From Bradyrhizobium hereditatis (GTDB taxonomy: Bacteria; Pseudomonadota; Alphaproteobacteria; Rhizobiales; Xanthobacteraceae): 64,000 bases of DNA. The notes under the pieces were generated by a model. It had not been told where the DNA came from and did no database searches. It worked only from the letters and a program-made list of their open reading frames with translations. This document shows, piece by piece, positions 12,401-20,151 of this stretch. The translations under genes were made by a program, and so were the position numbers. The stretch's first letter is position 1. Each line of letters starts with the position of its first letter. The stretch covers positions 310,001 through 374,000 of the forward strand of contig NZ_JAGKJK010000004.1 of NCBI RefSeq assembly GCF_020329435.1, written 5' to 3'.

Positions 12401-12525
12401 AGGTCGCGGCGACCTTGCCGGTGGTGCAGCACGTCATGCAGGACGCGCCCTTCCCGGCGGTTGCGCTATCGGTGCCGCTGCATGTCGACGCGCGTGCGGC
12501 TGACAATTGGGAAGAGGCACATTAG
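9472..12525 (+). CDS. polA: DNA polymerase I with degenerate 3'-5' exonuclease site
   Basis: 1017 residues. The N-terminal 5'-3' exonuclease domain (~25-300) has VDGSSYIFRAYH, YEADDLIATY, SSDKDLMQ and GDSTDNVPGVPGIG. A low-complexity spacer follows (~340-390), then a proofreading-exonuclease fold (~400-600) and the family A polymerase (~620-1017). Polymerase catalytic Asp residues are D790 (SADYSQIELR) and D967 (QVHDELIFEV). In the proofreading domain the first Asp is kept (D431), but the positions equivalent to E. coli E357, D424 and D501 read K433, N510 and R586. The 3'-5' exonuclease is therefore probably dead, while 5' nuclease and polymerase look intact. Role: Okazaki fragment processing and repair synthesis. 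Confidence 0.96.
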   Translation: MPKTAPKTAAKPAPTKVPAKAAAKQPGKGDHVFLVDGSSYIFRAYHALPPLNRKSDGLQVNAVLGFCNMLWKLLREMPEDNRPTHLAIVFDKSEITFRNKLYPDYKAHRPPAPDDLIPQFALIREAVRAFDLPCLEQVGYEADDLIATYVRIACERGATATIVSSDKDLMQLVTDCVTMYDTMKDRRLGIAEVIEKFGVPPEKVVDVQALAGDSTDNVPGVPGIGVKTAAQLIAEYGDLESLLNRAGEIKQPKRREALIENAEKARISRQLVLLDDKVDLEVPLDDLAVHEPDARKLIAFLKAMEFSTLTRRVAEYSQIDPADIEPDAGNKSGASVFAVPPSGKKPEGYEGATLFDSPPAGKAGTAPGKTGGDKQDKAASHKGTPVSLAAARAETARKLPFDRTKYQAIRKLDELNAWVARAYDAGTFAIDAKASSDNPMRADICGIALALAPNDACYIPLNHKQSGGGAGLFDAGLASDQITAAEALAALQPLLESSGILKIGFDIKFNAVMLAQHGITLCNIDDAQLMSYALDAGRNSHALASLAERWFGHAVIGESELIGNGKNKLTFDQVAIDKASAYSAERADVILRLHRVLKPRLAAEHMTTVYETLERPLVSVLARMERRGISIDRQVLSRLSGDFAQTAARVEAELQEIAGEPINVGSPKQIGDIIFGKMGLPGGTKTKTGAWSTSAQILDDLAEQGHEFPKKILEWRQVSKLKSTYTDALPTYVHPQTHRVHTTYALAATTTGRLSSNEPNLQNIPVRTEDGRKIRSAFVATPGHKLVSADYSQIELRLLAEIADIPVLKQAFRDGLDIHAMTASEMFGVPIKDMPGEVRRRAKAINFGIIYGISAFGLANQLGIAREEASAYIKKYFERFPGIRAYMDETRDFCRTNGYVTTLFGRKCHYPDIKASNASIRSFNERAAINARLQGTAADIIRRAMVRMEDALAEKKLSAQMLLQVHDELIFEVPDDEVAATLPVVQHVMQDAPFPAVALSVPLHVDARAADNWEEAH

Positions 12526-12530
12526 CACGC

Positions 12531-12668
12531 TGTCATCGCCCGGCCTGACCGGGCGATCCAGTATTCCAGAGCACGACGTGTGAACCTCAATCGGTAGCCG
12601 AGTTGACCATCGCACTCCATAGGAAGAGCCGCGGCGTACTGGTCGCCCGGTCAAGCCGGGCGATGACA
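12531..12668. repeat. paired REP-like element, family B, upstream of the LysE gene
   Basis: Opens with TGTCATCGCCCGGCCTGACC and closes with a near-complement of the same arm ending CGATGACA, with ~100 bases between. Each arm is itself a small hairpin (CGCCCGG/CCGGGCG), so the whole is a BIME-like double inverted repeat. A very similar pair lies just beyond the LysE gene. Confidence 0.75.
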
Positions 12669-12777
12669 GACGCGTGTGCGCTCTAATACCTACAGAAATG
12701 TCCTCGGATCAATTTGCGAAATGACATCGCGGGCCGACGCACGCTAGAAAACCTGTGCATCCTCCTGCGAGTCACCC

Positions 12778-13413
12778 ATGCCCCACCTTCCCACACTGCT
12801 CGGTTTCGCCCTGGTCTCGCTCGGTATGGTGCTGACGCCGGGGCCGAACATGATCTACCTGATCTCGCGCTCGATCACGCAAGGGCCGGCGGCGGGGATC
12901 GTGTCGCTCGGCGGCGTCGCGCTCGGCTTCGTATTCTACATGCTATGCGCGGCGTTCGGTATCACCGCCCTGCTGTTCGCGGTGCCCTACGCTTATGACG
13001 CGCTGCGGTTTGCAGGGGCCGCCTATTTGCTGTGGCTGGCATGGCAGGCGCTGAAGCCCAACGGGCGCTCGCCGTTTCAGGTGAAGAAGCTGCAAGTCGA
13101 TGGCCCGCGCAAACTATTCGCGATGGGCTTCGTCACCAACCTGCTCAATCCGAAGATCGCAATGCTGTATCTGGCGCTGCTGCCGCAGTTCATCGACCCC
13201 ACCGTCGGCAGTGTCCTGACGCAGTCGCTGGCGCTCGGCGCAATCCAGATCGTGATCAGTGTCAGCGTGAATGCGATGATCGCGCTTGCCGCTGGATCGA
13301 TCGCGATGTTTCTCGGCACGCGGCCGACCTGGTTGCTCGTACAGCGCTGGCTGATGGGCACCGTGCTGGCGGGCCTTGCGGTGAAAATGGCTTTCGAGGC
13401 GAAGCGGGCGTAG
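12778..13413 (+). CDS. LysE/RhtB family amino-acid exporter
   Basis: 211 residues with about six transmembrane helices. The N-terminal LysE signature is clear (LTPGPNMIYLISRSITQGPAAGI), as is the mid-protein FVTNLLNPKIAMLYLALLPQFI segment. These inner-membrane carriers export amino acids such as lysine, threonine or homoserine; substrate cannot be told. Length is typical (~205-210). ATG 12778 follows a CTGCGAGTCACCC leader with a weak ribosome site. The gene is bracketed by two family B repeats, with no other gene between them. Confidence 0.9.
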   Translation: MPHLPTLLGFALVSLGMVLTPGPNMIYLISRSITQGPAAGIVSLGGVALGFVFYMLCAAFGITALLFAVPYAYDALRFAGAAYLLWLAWQALKPNGRSPFQVKKLQVDGPRKLFAMGFVTNLLNPKIAMLYLALLPQFIDPTVGSVLTQSLALGAIQIVISVSVNAMIALAAGSIAMFLGTRPTWLLVQRWLMGTVLAGLAVKMAFEAKRA

Positions 13414-13421
13414 CCCCAGAC

Positions 13422-13556
13422 CGTCGCCCGGCTTGACCGGGCGATCCAGTACGCCGGGGCGTTTCCGATGAAGCGAAGTGGTCAATGTAGCCCGAGCGGC
13501 GCATCAAACTAGGTGCTCTGGGATACTGGGTCGCCCGGTCAAGCCGGGCGACGACA
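13422..13556. repeat. paired REP-like element, family B, downstream of the LysE gene
   Basis: Starts CCGTCGCCCGGCTTGACCGG, nine bases after the LysE stop, and ends with the complementary TCGCCCGGTCAAGCCGGGCG arm. It shares order and internal words (GATCCAGTA, TACTGG) with the copy at 12531-12668. It probably also serves as a terminator between the convergent LysE and glutathione S-transferase genes. Confidence 0.75.
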
Positions 13557-13577
13557 GGATTGGGCCGGAGAGAGAAG

Positions 13578-14204
13578 CTAATCCAGCTTCGCTTCCATGC
13601 CGCGCTTGGTCGCCGGGCGGGCCATCAGCGTGTTGTACCAGCGCTCGACGTTGGGGAAATCCTTCAGCTCCACCTTGTGGCGCGGATGGCGCCAGGCCCA
13701 GCCGAGGATGGCGAAGTCGGCGACAGACAGGTCGCCGGCGACGAATTCGCGTCCCTCCAGACGGCGATCCAGCACGCCGTAGAGCCGCCGTGTCTCGGCC
13801 ATGAAGCGCTTCAGGCCATAGGCGCGATCGGTTTCATTCTCGAGCGCGATGAAATGGTGCACCTGGCCTGGCATCGGGCCAAACCCGCCCATCTGCCACA
13901 TCAGCCATTCGTAGACGGGAATACGTTCGGCAAGCGACTTAGGGAGAAACTTGCCGGTTTTTTCGCCGAGATAGAGCAGGATCGCACCGGATTCGAAGAT
14001 GCTGACCGGCTTGCCGCCGGGGCCGTCGGGATCGACGATCGCGGGGATCTTGTTGTTCGGGCTGAGCTTGAGAAAAGCGGGCGCCATCTGCTCGCCCTTG
14101 GTGATGTTCACCGGGATCACCTTGTAGGGCAGCCCCATTTCCTCCAGCGCAACGGAGATTTTGCGGCCATTCGGCGTGTTCCAGGTGTGCAGTTCGATCG
14201 TCAT
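13578..14204 (-). CDS. glutathione S-transferase family protein (Nu/YfcG-like)
   Basis: 208 residues. The thioredoxin-like N-terminal domain starts MTIELHTWNTPNGRKISVALEEMG and has the cis-Pro in NNKIPAIVDPDGPGG and the ESGAILLYLGEKTG glutathione-binding segment. A helical C-terminal domain follows (QMGGFGPMPGQVHHF). The pattern is close to YfcG/Ure2-type transferases, which often act as disulfide reductases; the specific activity is not deducible. The frame stays open upstream to 14420, but those 72 residues are translated from repeat family A, so ATG 14204 is taken as the start. Confidence 0.9.
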   Translation of the reverse strand: MTIELHTWNTPNGRKISVALEEMGLPYKVIPVNITKGEQMAPAFLKLSPNNKIPAIVDPDGPGGKPVSIFESGAILLYLGEKTGKFLPKSLAERIPVYEWLMWQMGGFGPMPGQVHHFIALENETDRAYGLKRFMAETRRLYGVLDRRLEGREFVAGDLSVADFAILGWAWRHPRHKVELKDFPNVERWYNTLMARPATKRGMEAKLD

Positions 14205-14206
14205 TT

Positions 14207-14350
14207 TGTCATACCCCGCGACCCGTCTCCGCCAAGGCTCCGCCGGGGTTAGCGATAATCGGTCCGCCGGAGCTCTAGCGAAGGCGACAAGTGGGTATCC
14301 AGTACCCCGGAACTTGAGGGGGTTACAACCGCCGCCGCGGAATACTGGCT
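14207..14350. repeat. intergenic inverted-repeat element, family A copy 2
   Basis: Begins TGTCATACCCCGCGACC and contains the CTCCGCCAAGGCTCCGCC hairpin word, a diverged GCGAAGGCGACAAGTGGG arm and ATCCAGTA, in the same order as the copy at 6574-6739. It sits between the divergent glutathione S-transferase and pyrE genes, so it overlaps or borders both promoter regions. Confidence 0.7.
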
Positions 14351-14464
14351 CATCCGCTTTCGCTGATGATACCGTGCCCTGTTGACGGCGCTGGATCGGC
14401 GCTGGAATGTGCGCAGCCATATCGATAGATTGCGCGCCGCCTGAAACGCCCGAGGAAAACCGCC

Positions 14465-15028
14465 TTGTCCAAATCAGCCTCCCGCGCCCGTCTCGCCGAG
14501 ATCATCCGCAAGCGCTCGTTCGGCCGCGGCGAGATTACGCTGGCCTCGGGCCGCAAGAGCGACTTCTACTTCAACCTCAAGCCGACAATGCTCGACCCTG
14601 AGGGCGCTGCACTGCTGGCGGAACTGACCTATGAGGCGCTGAAGGACGACAAGCTCGATTTCATCGGCGGGCTGGAGATGGGCGCAGTGCCGCTGGCGGG
14701 TGCGATCGCGCAGCTCTCCTGGATCAAGGGGCATCCGATCGCTGCGTTCTTCGTGCGCAAGAAGCCGAAGGAGCATGGCGCGCGCCTCGCGGTGGAGGGC
14801 CTGGCCAAGGGCGAAACCCTGCAGGGTAAGCGCATCGTGATCGTCGAGGACGTCACCACGACCGGCGGCTCTGCACTGAAGGCCGTCGAGGCCGTGCGCG
14901 ATGCCGGCGGCGAGATCGCGCTGGTGCTCACCATGGTCGACCGCGAGGAAGGTGCGAGCGAAGCGTTTGCCGCGGCCGGACTCGAGTTTCGTTCGCTCTA
15001 CAAGGCGGGTGAATTTTTGAAGGGGTGA
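14465..15028 (+). CDS. pyrE: orotate phosphoribosyltransferase
   Basis: 187 residues. Converts orotate and PRPP to OMP in pyrimidine synthesis. The PRPP-binding motif is [16 protein letters not shown] near residues 118-133, and the flexible loop segment [11 protein letters not shown] precedes it. The N-terminal [19 protein letters not shown] is typical of the shorter PyrE type. The start is a TTG at 14465 preceded by GAGGAAAA, and no better ATG exists in frame nearby. It is monocistronic, followed by a family B repeat. Confidence 0.95.
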   Translation: MSKSASRARLAEIIRKRSFGRGEITLASGRKSDFYFNLKPTMLDPEGAALLAELTYEALKDDKLDFIGGLEMGAVPLAGAIAQLSWIKGHPIAAFFVRKKPKEHGARLAVEGLAKGETLQGKRIVIVEDVTTTGGSALKAVEAVRDAGGEIALVLTMVDREEGASEAFAAAGLEFRSLYKAGEFLKG

Positions 15029-15050
15029 TCGGAGAGTTCACTTGCCCCGT

Positions 15051-15120
15051 CGTCATGCCCGCCTGCCCCGGGCATCCACGTACCGCGGTTGGATGGCCAA
15101 GGTCCGCCCGGTCAGGACGC
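15051..15120. repeat. REP-like repeat fragment, family B
   Basis: Starts CGTCATGCCCGCCTGCCCCG, with a partner GGCATCC and a later GTCCGCCCGGTCAGGAC word. It is a partly decayed version of the elements at 9327, 12531 and 13422. The remaining gap up to 15263 shows nothing I can name. Confidence 0.55.
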
Positions 15121-15263
15121 AGAGTGCCTGCCACGCTTTCTCCGCATTTCTTTCCCAGCTTCTCGCTTAGAGTAAAAGCTCATTTACTATCGCCCATTAA
15201 GGTTACTCCGGACTGAAGCGTGCAGCGCTTCAGCGCGTTTGTTGCGTTGGGTGGAGTTGGCGT

Positions 15264-16067
15264 TTGCGTACAGAGTTGGCTTTTTCGCGCGTGCGACGTC
15301 GCGCGACGTTTGCGGCCGCCGCAACCTTTGCCGGCGCCCTCGCGCTGACGCCCGCCAGCGTCTCAGCGGAGGGCCTGTTCGAGTTCCTGTTCGGCGGCAT
15401 ACAAAAGCAGCAGTCGCGGCAGGCGCCTTCGAACTTCTTCACCGATCCGTTCGGCATTAATCAGCCGGCCCAATCCGCCCCGGCGCCGCGCGTTGCTGGC
15501 TCCGGACCAGCCTTCTGTGTGCGAAGCTGCGATGGCAAATATTTTCCGCTGACCGTGCGCGGCAACGCCTCGCCGGTTCAGATGTGCCAGGCCTTCTGCC
15601 CGGCGAGCGTTACCAAGGTGTTTTACGGCAGCAGCATCGACAGCGCCACTGCAAGCAGTGGCGAGCGCTACGCTGATAGCGACAACGCCTACGCCTACCG
15701 CAAGGCGCTGCGCGCTGACTGCACCTGCAACGGCCGAAGCCCGATCGGACTGGCGCCGGTCGATCTCGCGCTCGATAGCTCGCTGCGCTCCGGCGACGTC
15801 ATCGCCACTACGGACGGCCTGGTCGCCTATACCGGCGTGCGCCTGGGTACCGATCAGAGCGCGGAGTTCACGCCTGTTGCGTCCTATCCCGGCCTAACAG
15901 CGGACGTACGCGCCCGGCTCGGTGAGATGAAGGTCGCGCCTGTTAGCGCCGAGATGGTTGCCGGCAGCGCGCCGCTGCCGGAAACAAGACACGACGTCGA
16001 CCTGCCGACCGCCTCGATACCGAAGACGGCGGTGCCGAAAGCCGGGAAACGCGCGGAAGTGAATTAA
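15264..16067 (+). CDS. exported DUF2865 protein
   Basis: 267 residues. A Sec-type signal peptide (residues ~1-33: Arg-rich start, hydrophobic ATFAAAATFAGALALTP, cleavage near VSAEG) is followed by a mature domain with paired cysteines: FCVRSCDGKYFPL, MCQAFCPAS and CTCNGRSP. The GSSIDSATASSGERYAD and DLALDSSLRSGDVIAT blocks are typical of DUF2865, a family of unknown function confined largely to Rhizobiales. The six cysteines suggest disulfides in the periplasm. The start is a TTG at 15264, and no in-frame ATG precedes the signal sequence. It stands alone, converging on the next gene. Confidence 0.85.
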   Translation: MRTELAFSRVRRRATFAAAATFAGALALTPASVSAEGLFEFLFGGIQKQQSRQAPSNFFTDPFGINQPAQSAPAPRVAGSGPAFCVRSCDGKYFPLTVRGNASPVQMCQAFCPASVTKVFYGSSIDSATASSGERYADSDNAYAYRKALRADCTCNGRSPIGLAPVDLALDSSLRSGDVIATTDGLVAYTGVRLGTDQSAEFTPVASYPGLTADVRARLGEMKVAPVSAEMVAGSAPLPETRHDVDLPTASIPKTAVPKAGKRAEVN

Positions 16068-16092
16068 GGTACGAGGCCTAGCGTCGACTAAT

Positions 16093-16524
16093 TCAACGTC
16101 CGACGATCACCCCGATCACATTCGGCGCCGACAGATATTTTTCCTCGATCGCCGCACGCGCGGCGGCGCGGTTTTCCGGCGTCAGCAATCCCCGCTTCTC
16201 GGCCAGGATCATCCAGCAATAGCCCCACCAGTCCGTCAGCATGCCCTGATCGTCGACGAGGTCGTAGCCCTGCTCAGCAGCGAAGATGCGCGCCTGCGCT
16301 TCATCCAGCCCATCGAGAAAGGCGTGGTCCTCGACCGAAAACAGCTCATCGCTGAAATCGTCCGTGGTGTAGCCCCACACCGACATGCAGACGGTGTTGA
16401 ACTCGCGGTCGATCGCGTCGTCATCGACGAGCTGGCGGCGCGAGGCCTGGTGCAGGCGCGACAGCGAGCGCGCGAAATCGGCGATGCGGGTAAGAGCAAA
16501 CTGATCGAAGGCGATGGTGGACAT
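16093..16524 (-). CDS. conserved hypothetical protein
   Basis: 143 residues, no signal peptide or membrane segment, acidic and rich in Trp/Tyr in the second half (WGYTTDDFSDELF, MLTDWWGYCWMILAEKRG). I do not recognise the family. Codon use fits the neighbourhood and the ATG at 16524 is preceded by a GCGAGGACTAC-type site, so it is probably a real cytoplasmic protein. It converges with the DUF2865 gene and is divergent from the small gene at 16688, across an unusually AT-rich 160-base gap. Confidence 0.75.
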   Translation of the reverse strand: MSTIAFDQFALTRIADFARSLSRLHQASRRQLVDDDAIDREFNTVCMSVWGYTTDDFSDELFSVEDHAFLDGLDEAQARIFAAEQGYDLVDDQGMLTDWWGYCWMILAEKRGLLTPENRAAARAAIEEKYLSAPNVIGVIVGR

Positions 16525-16687
16525 GTAGTCCTCGCAAACTCGGATAGGCCATAGATGTTGTGTCGGCGATGCGCCGAATCACAATGATATATCAAGCACT
16601 TGCTAAAGTGTTCTTAATTTGTTCTAGCGATCCTGCAAATTATTTCCTATCAAGGGTTGTCTTCGGCTTGCTCGCAAAGGATCGACA

Positions 16688-16921
16688 ATGATGGACGAAA
16701 CTCAGGTGGCCCAAATCCGGTCACTGTTGCTGGAAGCAGCGGATGCGATCGACCGTGCGAACGCGATCGTCTCCACGGTCGACAGTGATGATCGAGCCCT
16801 GCTGTCCGCGCCGCTGGATGAGGTATCGGCCGCGCTGCATTTCGAGCTGCTGCAAAAGCTCTATCTCCGTTATCCCGGCTTTGCGGAGGAAAGCGAAATC
16901 TGGAACGGCGTCCTGATGTGA
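16688..16921 (+). CDS. small hypothetical protein
   Basis: 77 residues (MMDETQVAQIRSLLLEAADA...), acidic and mainly helical in appearance, without signal or membrane segment. An AAAGGATCGACA ribosome site precedes ATG 16688; a second ATG follows immediately at 16691. The upstream 100 bases are AT-rich and promoter-like. Its function is unknown; it is included because of the good translation signal and codon use. Confidence 0.65.
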   Translation: MMDETQVAQIRSLLLEAADAIDRANAIVSTVDSDDRALLSAPLDEVSAALHFELLQKLYLRYPGFAEESEIWNGVLM

Positions 16922-16942
16922 GCTGTCGCGGATATCACCCCC

Positions 16943-17173
16943 TCACATCGCCGACAGCAGCTTGTCGCCGCAATAATTCGCGTAGAACTTTCCGCCGCAT
17001 TGCCGCTTGATCGCGGCACAGCGCGCGGCCGGTGAAGCGCCTTGCGGGACGCTGAAGGAACAACTCAGGGCGTCGGCACCCTTGCCAGCCCGGCCAGCGG
17101 CAAAAGCTGCACTGGTTGCACTGATGCAGACGATCAATAGCGCGGTGGCCGCGATTTCGATCATCAGTCTCAT
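16943..17173 (-). CDS. small exported cysteine-containing protein
   Basis: 76 residues. Signal peptide of ~25 residues (MRLMIEIAATALLIVCISATSAAFAAG) followed by a ~50-residue mature part with four cysteines (LSCSF, ARCAAIKRQCGG, NYCGDK), probably disulfide-bonded in the periplasm. The ATG at 17173 has a GGGAGG ribosome site seven bases upstream, which decides against the longer start at 17221. No family recognised. It converges on the small gene at 16688-16921. Confidence 0.75.
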   Translation of the reverse strand: MRLMIEIAATALLIVCISATSAAFAAGRAGKGADALSCSFSVPQGASPAARCAAIKRQCGGKFYANYCGDKLLSAM

Positions 17174-17405
17174 GGCAAGCCTCCCGTTCTGGCGGCACGC
17201 GCGCGACCGGTACCCAGCCACTAAGCCCAGCGATCCCTCGGCTTTGACACACTCATTATAACCAAAACCCGACCGCTAGTGCCGCGAAATCGGCCCGGTC
17301 CTTGCATAAAATCATACCAGCGCGGTGCACCACATACTTCCGGCTGGTTTCGATCGCAGGACAAGGCGCGTATCTTGATTGTGAGTCTCAATTGCAGGGA
17401 TCGAC

Positions 17406-19925
17406 GTGTTGCAGGAACAATTTCCCGGGAACTATCCGGCTCCCGGCCAGCCGGTCGACGAGCTGGCGCTGGCCGAGATCAAAGGCGCGATCCTCGCCAA
17501 GCTTCGGCTTGCCATTGGCAAGGACGCCGGCATGGCGACCAGGCGGGACTGGTACAAGGCCGCGGCCCTGACGCTGCGCGACCGCATCGTGCACCGCTGG
17601 CTGACGGCCGAAAAGGAGAGCTACGATGCCGGCAGCAAGCGGGTCTATTACCTCTCGCTCGAATTCCTGATCGGCCGCCTGTTCACGGATGCGCTGAACA
17701 ATATGGGCCTGCTGCCGCTGTTCGAGGCGGCGCTCGGCGACCTCGGCGTCGGGCTTGACGACTTGCGCAAATGCGAGCCGGACGCGGCGCTTGGCAATGG
17801 CGGTCTCGGACGGCTCGCGGCGTGCTTCATGGAGAGCATGGCGACGCTGGGCATTCCCGCCATCGGCTACGGCATCCGTTACGATTTCGGCCTGTTCCGC
17901 CAGATCATCGCGCAGGGCTGGCAGCAGGAGTATCCGGACGAATGGCTGAGCTTCGGGAACCCCTGGGAATTCCAACGGGCGGAGGTGGTCTATCACGTTC
18001 ATTTCGGCGGCCATGTCGACCATGTCGACGAGCACGGGCGTGACCGCGCGACGTGGCGGCCGGCCGAAACCGTGCAGGCCGTCGCCTATGACACGCCGAT
18101 CGTGGGCTGGCGAGGCCAGCACGTCAACGCGCTGCGGCTATGGTCGGCACGCGCGCCCGATCCGTTGCGGCTCGACGTCTTCAACACCGGCGATTATCTT
18201 GGCGCCGTCGCCGAGGAAGCGCGCGCGGAATCGATCTGCAAATTCCTCTATCCGAATGACGAGAGCCCGGCAGGTCGCGAACTTCGCCTGCGGCAGGAAT
18301 ATTTCTTCGTCTCGGCCTCGCTGCAGGATCTCGTCAAGCGCCACCTCGCTTCCGATGGTCAGTTGCGCAGCCTCGCCACCAAGGTCGCGGTTCAGCTTAA
18401 CGACACCCATCCGAGCCTCGCCGTTACCGAGCTGATGCGCATCCTGGTCGACCTGCACAATTTCCGCTGGGACGAAGCGTGGAAGATCACGGTGGCGACG
18501 TTCTCCTACACCAACCACACGCTGCTGCCGGAAGCGCTGGAGACGTGGCCGGTCGAACTGTTCGAGCGGCTGTTGCCGCGCCATCTCGAAATCATCTACC
18601 GCATCAATGCCGCACACCTGGCGCTGGCGGAACAGCGTTACCCCGGCGATATCGAGTACCGCGCCTCGGTTTCGCTGATAGACGAGAAATCCGGCCGCCG
18701 CGTGCGGATGGGGCAGCTCGCCTTCGTCGGCTCGCATCGCATCAACGGCGTCTCCGTGATGCATTCCGATCTGATGAAGGAGACCGTGTTCCACGACCTC
18801 AATCATCTCTATCCCGGCCGCATCACCAACAAGACCAACGGCATCACCTTCCGCCGCTGGCTGATGCTGGCCAATCCAAAGCTGACGGACCTCATGCGCG
18901 AGACGTGCGGCGAGGCCGTGCTCGACGATTTCTCCCTGTTCGAGCGTCTCGAGGCGCGCGCCAGCGACAACGCGTTCCAGCAGCGCTTTCGCGAGGTCAA
19001 GCACCACAACAAGGTCGCGCTGGCGCGGCTGATCAACGAGCGTCTCCGCATCAAGGTCGATCCGTCAGCGATGTTCGATGTCCAGATCAAGCGCATTCAC
19101 GAATATAAGCGGCAACTGCTCAACGTCGTCGAGACCGTCGCGCTGTATCAGGCGATCAAGGACCAGCCGCAGCGCGGCTGGGTGCCGCGCGTCAAGATCT
19201 TCGCCGGCAAGGCGGCGGCGAGCTATCGCTACGCCAAGCTGATCATCAAGCTGATCAACGACGTCGCCGAGGTCGTCAACAACGACCCCGACATCGCCGG
19301 GCGTCTCAAGGTCGTCTTCCTCGCCGATTACAATGTCAGCCTTGCCGAAGTGATCATTCCGGCTGCCGATCTGTCCGAGCAGATTTCGACCGCCGGCATG
19401 GAAGCTTCCGGCACCGGCAATATGAAGCTGGCGCTCAACGGTGCGCTCACCATCGGCACGCTCGATGGCGCCAACATCGAAATCCGCGACCAGGTCGGCG
19501 CGGACAACATGGCGATCTTCGGCATGGAGGCCGGCGACGTCATGGTGCGGCGCAAGCAGGGCCTTGATGCGACCGACGTGATCAGCCGCTCGCCGCGGCT
19601 GGCGCGCGCCATCACTGCGATCGAGAGCGGCGCTTTCTCGCCTGACGATCTTGCCCGTTTTGCGTCCGTCGGCCACGCGCTGCGCTATCTCGACCACTAC
19701 ATGGTCTCGGCCGATTTCGATTCCTATTACGAGGCCCAGCGCGGCATCGATGCGCGCTGGCAGGTGGTGCCGGCCTGGACCCGCGCCTCGATCCTCAACA
19801 TCGCGCGGATGCCCTGGTTCTCCTCCGACCGCACCATCCGCGAATACGCCGAGGACATCTGGCACGTGCCAGTGCGCGCGGCCGCGCCGATACCGGAAGC
19901 CAGCGCTCGTGGAGCGACACGGTAA
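17406..19925 (+). CDS. glgP: glycogen/alpha-glucan phosphorylase
   Basis: 839 residues, family GT35. Phosphorolyses alpha-1,4-glucan to glucose-1-phosphate. Conserved blocks include KRVYYLSLEFLIGR near the N-terminus, GNGGLGRLAACFMES, VQLNDTHPSLAV, RIHEYKRQLLN and the pyridoxal-phosphate segment EASGTGNMKLALNGALTIGT, with the cofactor Lys at residue 674. Full length for bacterial GlgP. The start is GTG 17406 after a CAGGGATCG leader. It is alone, without other glg genes nearby. An imperfect 15-base palindrome (ATTGTGAGTCTCAAT, 17378-17392) sits just upstream of the start and might be an operator; this is weak evidence. Confidence 0.96.
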   Translation: MLQEQFPGNYPAPGQPVDELALAEIKGAILAKLRLAIGKDAGMATRRDWYKAAALTLRDRIVHRWLTAEKESYDAGSKRVYYLSLEFLIGRLFTDALNNMGLLPLFEAALGDLGVGLDDLRKCEPDAALGNGGLGRLAACFMESMATLGIPAIGYGIRYDFGLFRQIIAQGWQQEYPDEWLSFGNPWEFQRAEVVYHVHFGGHVDHVDEHGRDRATWRPAETVQAVAYDTPIVGWRGQHVNALRLWSARAPDPLRLDVFNTGDYLGAVAEEARAESICKFLYPNDESPAGRELRLRQEYFFVSASLQDLVKRHLASDGQLRSLATKVAVQLNDTHPSLAVTELMRILVDLHNFRWDEAWKITVATFSYTNHTLLPEALETWPVELFERLLPRHLEIIYRINAAHLALAEQRYPGDIEYRASVSLIDEKSGRRVRMGQLAFVGSHRINGVSVMHSDLMKETVFHDLNHLYPGRITNKTNGITFRRWLMLANPKLTDLMRETCGEAVLDDFSLFERLEARASDNAFQQRFREVKHHNKVALARLINERLRIKVDPSAMFDVQIKRIHEYKRQLLNVVETVALYQAIKDQPQRGWVPRVKIFAGKAAASYRYAKLIIKLINDVAEVVNNDPDIAGRLKVVFLADYNVSLAEVIIPAADLSEQISTAGMEASGTGNMKLALNGALTIGTLDGANIEIRDQVGADNMAIFGMEAGDVMVRRKQGLDATDVISRSPRLARAITAIESGAFSPDDLARFASVGHALRYLDHYMVSADFDSYYEAQRGIDARWQVVPAWTRASILNIARMPWFSSDRTIREYAEDIWHVPVRAAAPIPEASARGATR

Positions 19926-20000
19926 TTTTCGGCGGGCGGAAAGCCATTACCTCTGACGTCATTGAATTCGGCGGAACAGTCGCGATACTACATCCACGTC

Positions 20001-20106
20001 TTTGCGAGCGAAGCGAAGCAATCCATTTCTCCGCTTGCGGCGCGATGGATTGCTTCGCAGAGCCTGTCATTGGGCGTTCGCCCGACCCGTTGGCTCGCAA
20101 TGACGG
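20001..20106. repeat. intergenic inverted repeat, family C copy 1
   Basis: Contains TTTGCGAGCGAAGCGAAGCA, ATCCATTTCTCC, GATGGATTGCTTCGC and a closing GCTCGCAATGACGG arm. The same words appear at 41702-41819. It occupies most of the gap between glgP and the thioesterase gene. Confidence 0.75.
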
Positions 20107-20151
20107 AATCTGCGGCAACCATATCGCGCCCTCAAAAACCGAAGAATATTC

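Noticed and set aside
14205..14420. N-terminal extension of the glutathione S-transferase frame
   Set aside because: These 72 codons are translated repeat family A and have no likeness to the GST fold; the natural start is ATG 14204.
17378..17392. Imperfect palindrome before glgP as a defined operator
   Set aside because: A single mismatch-bearing 15-base palindrome without known consensus; mentioned with glgP but not listed as a site.
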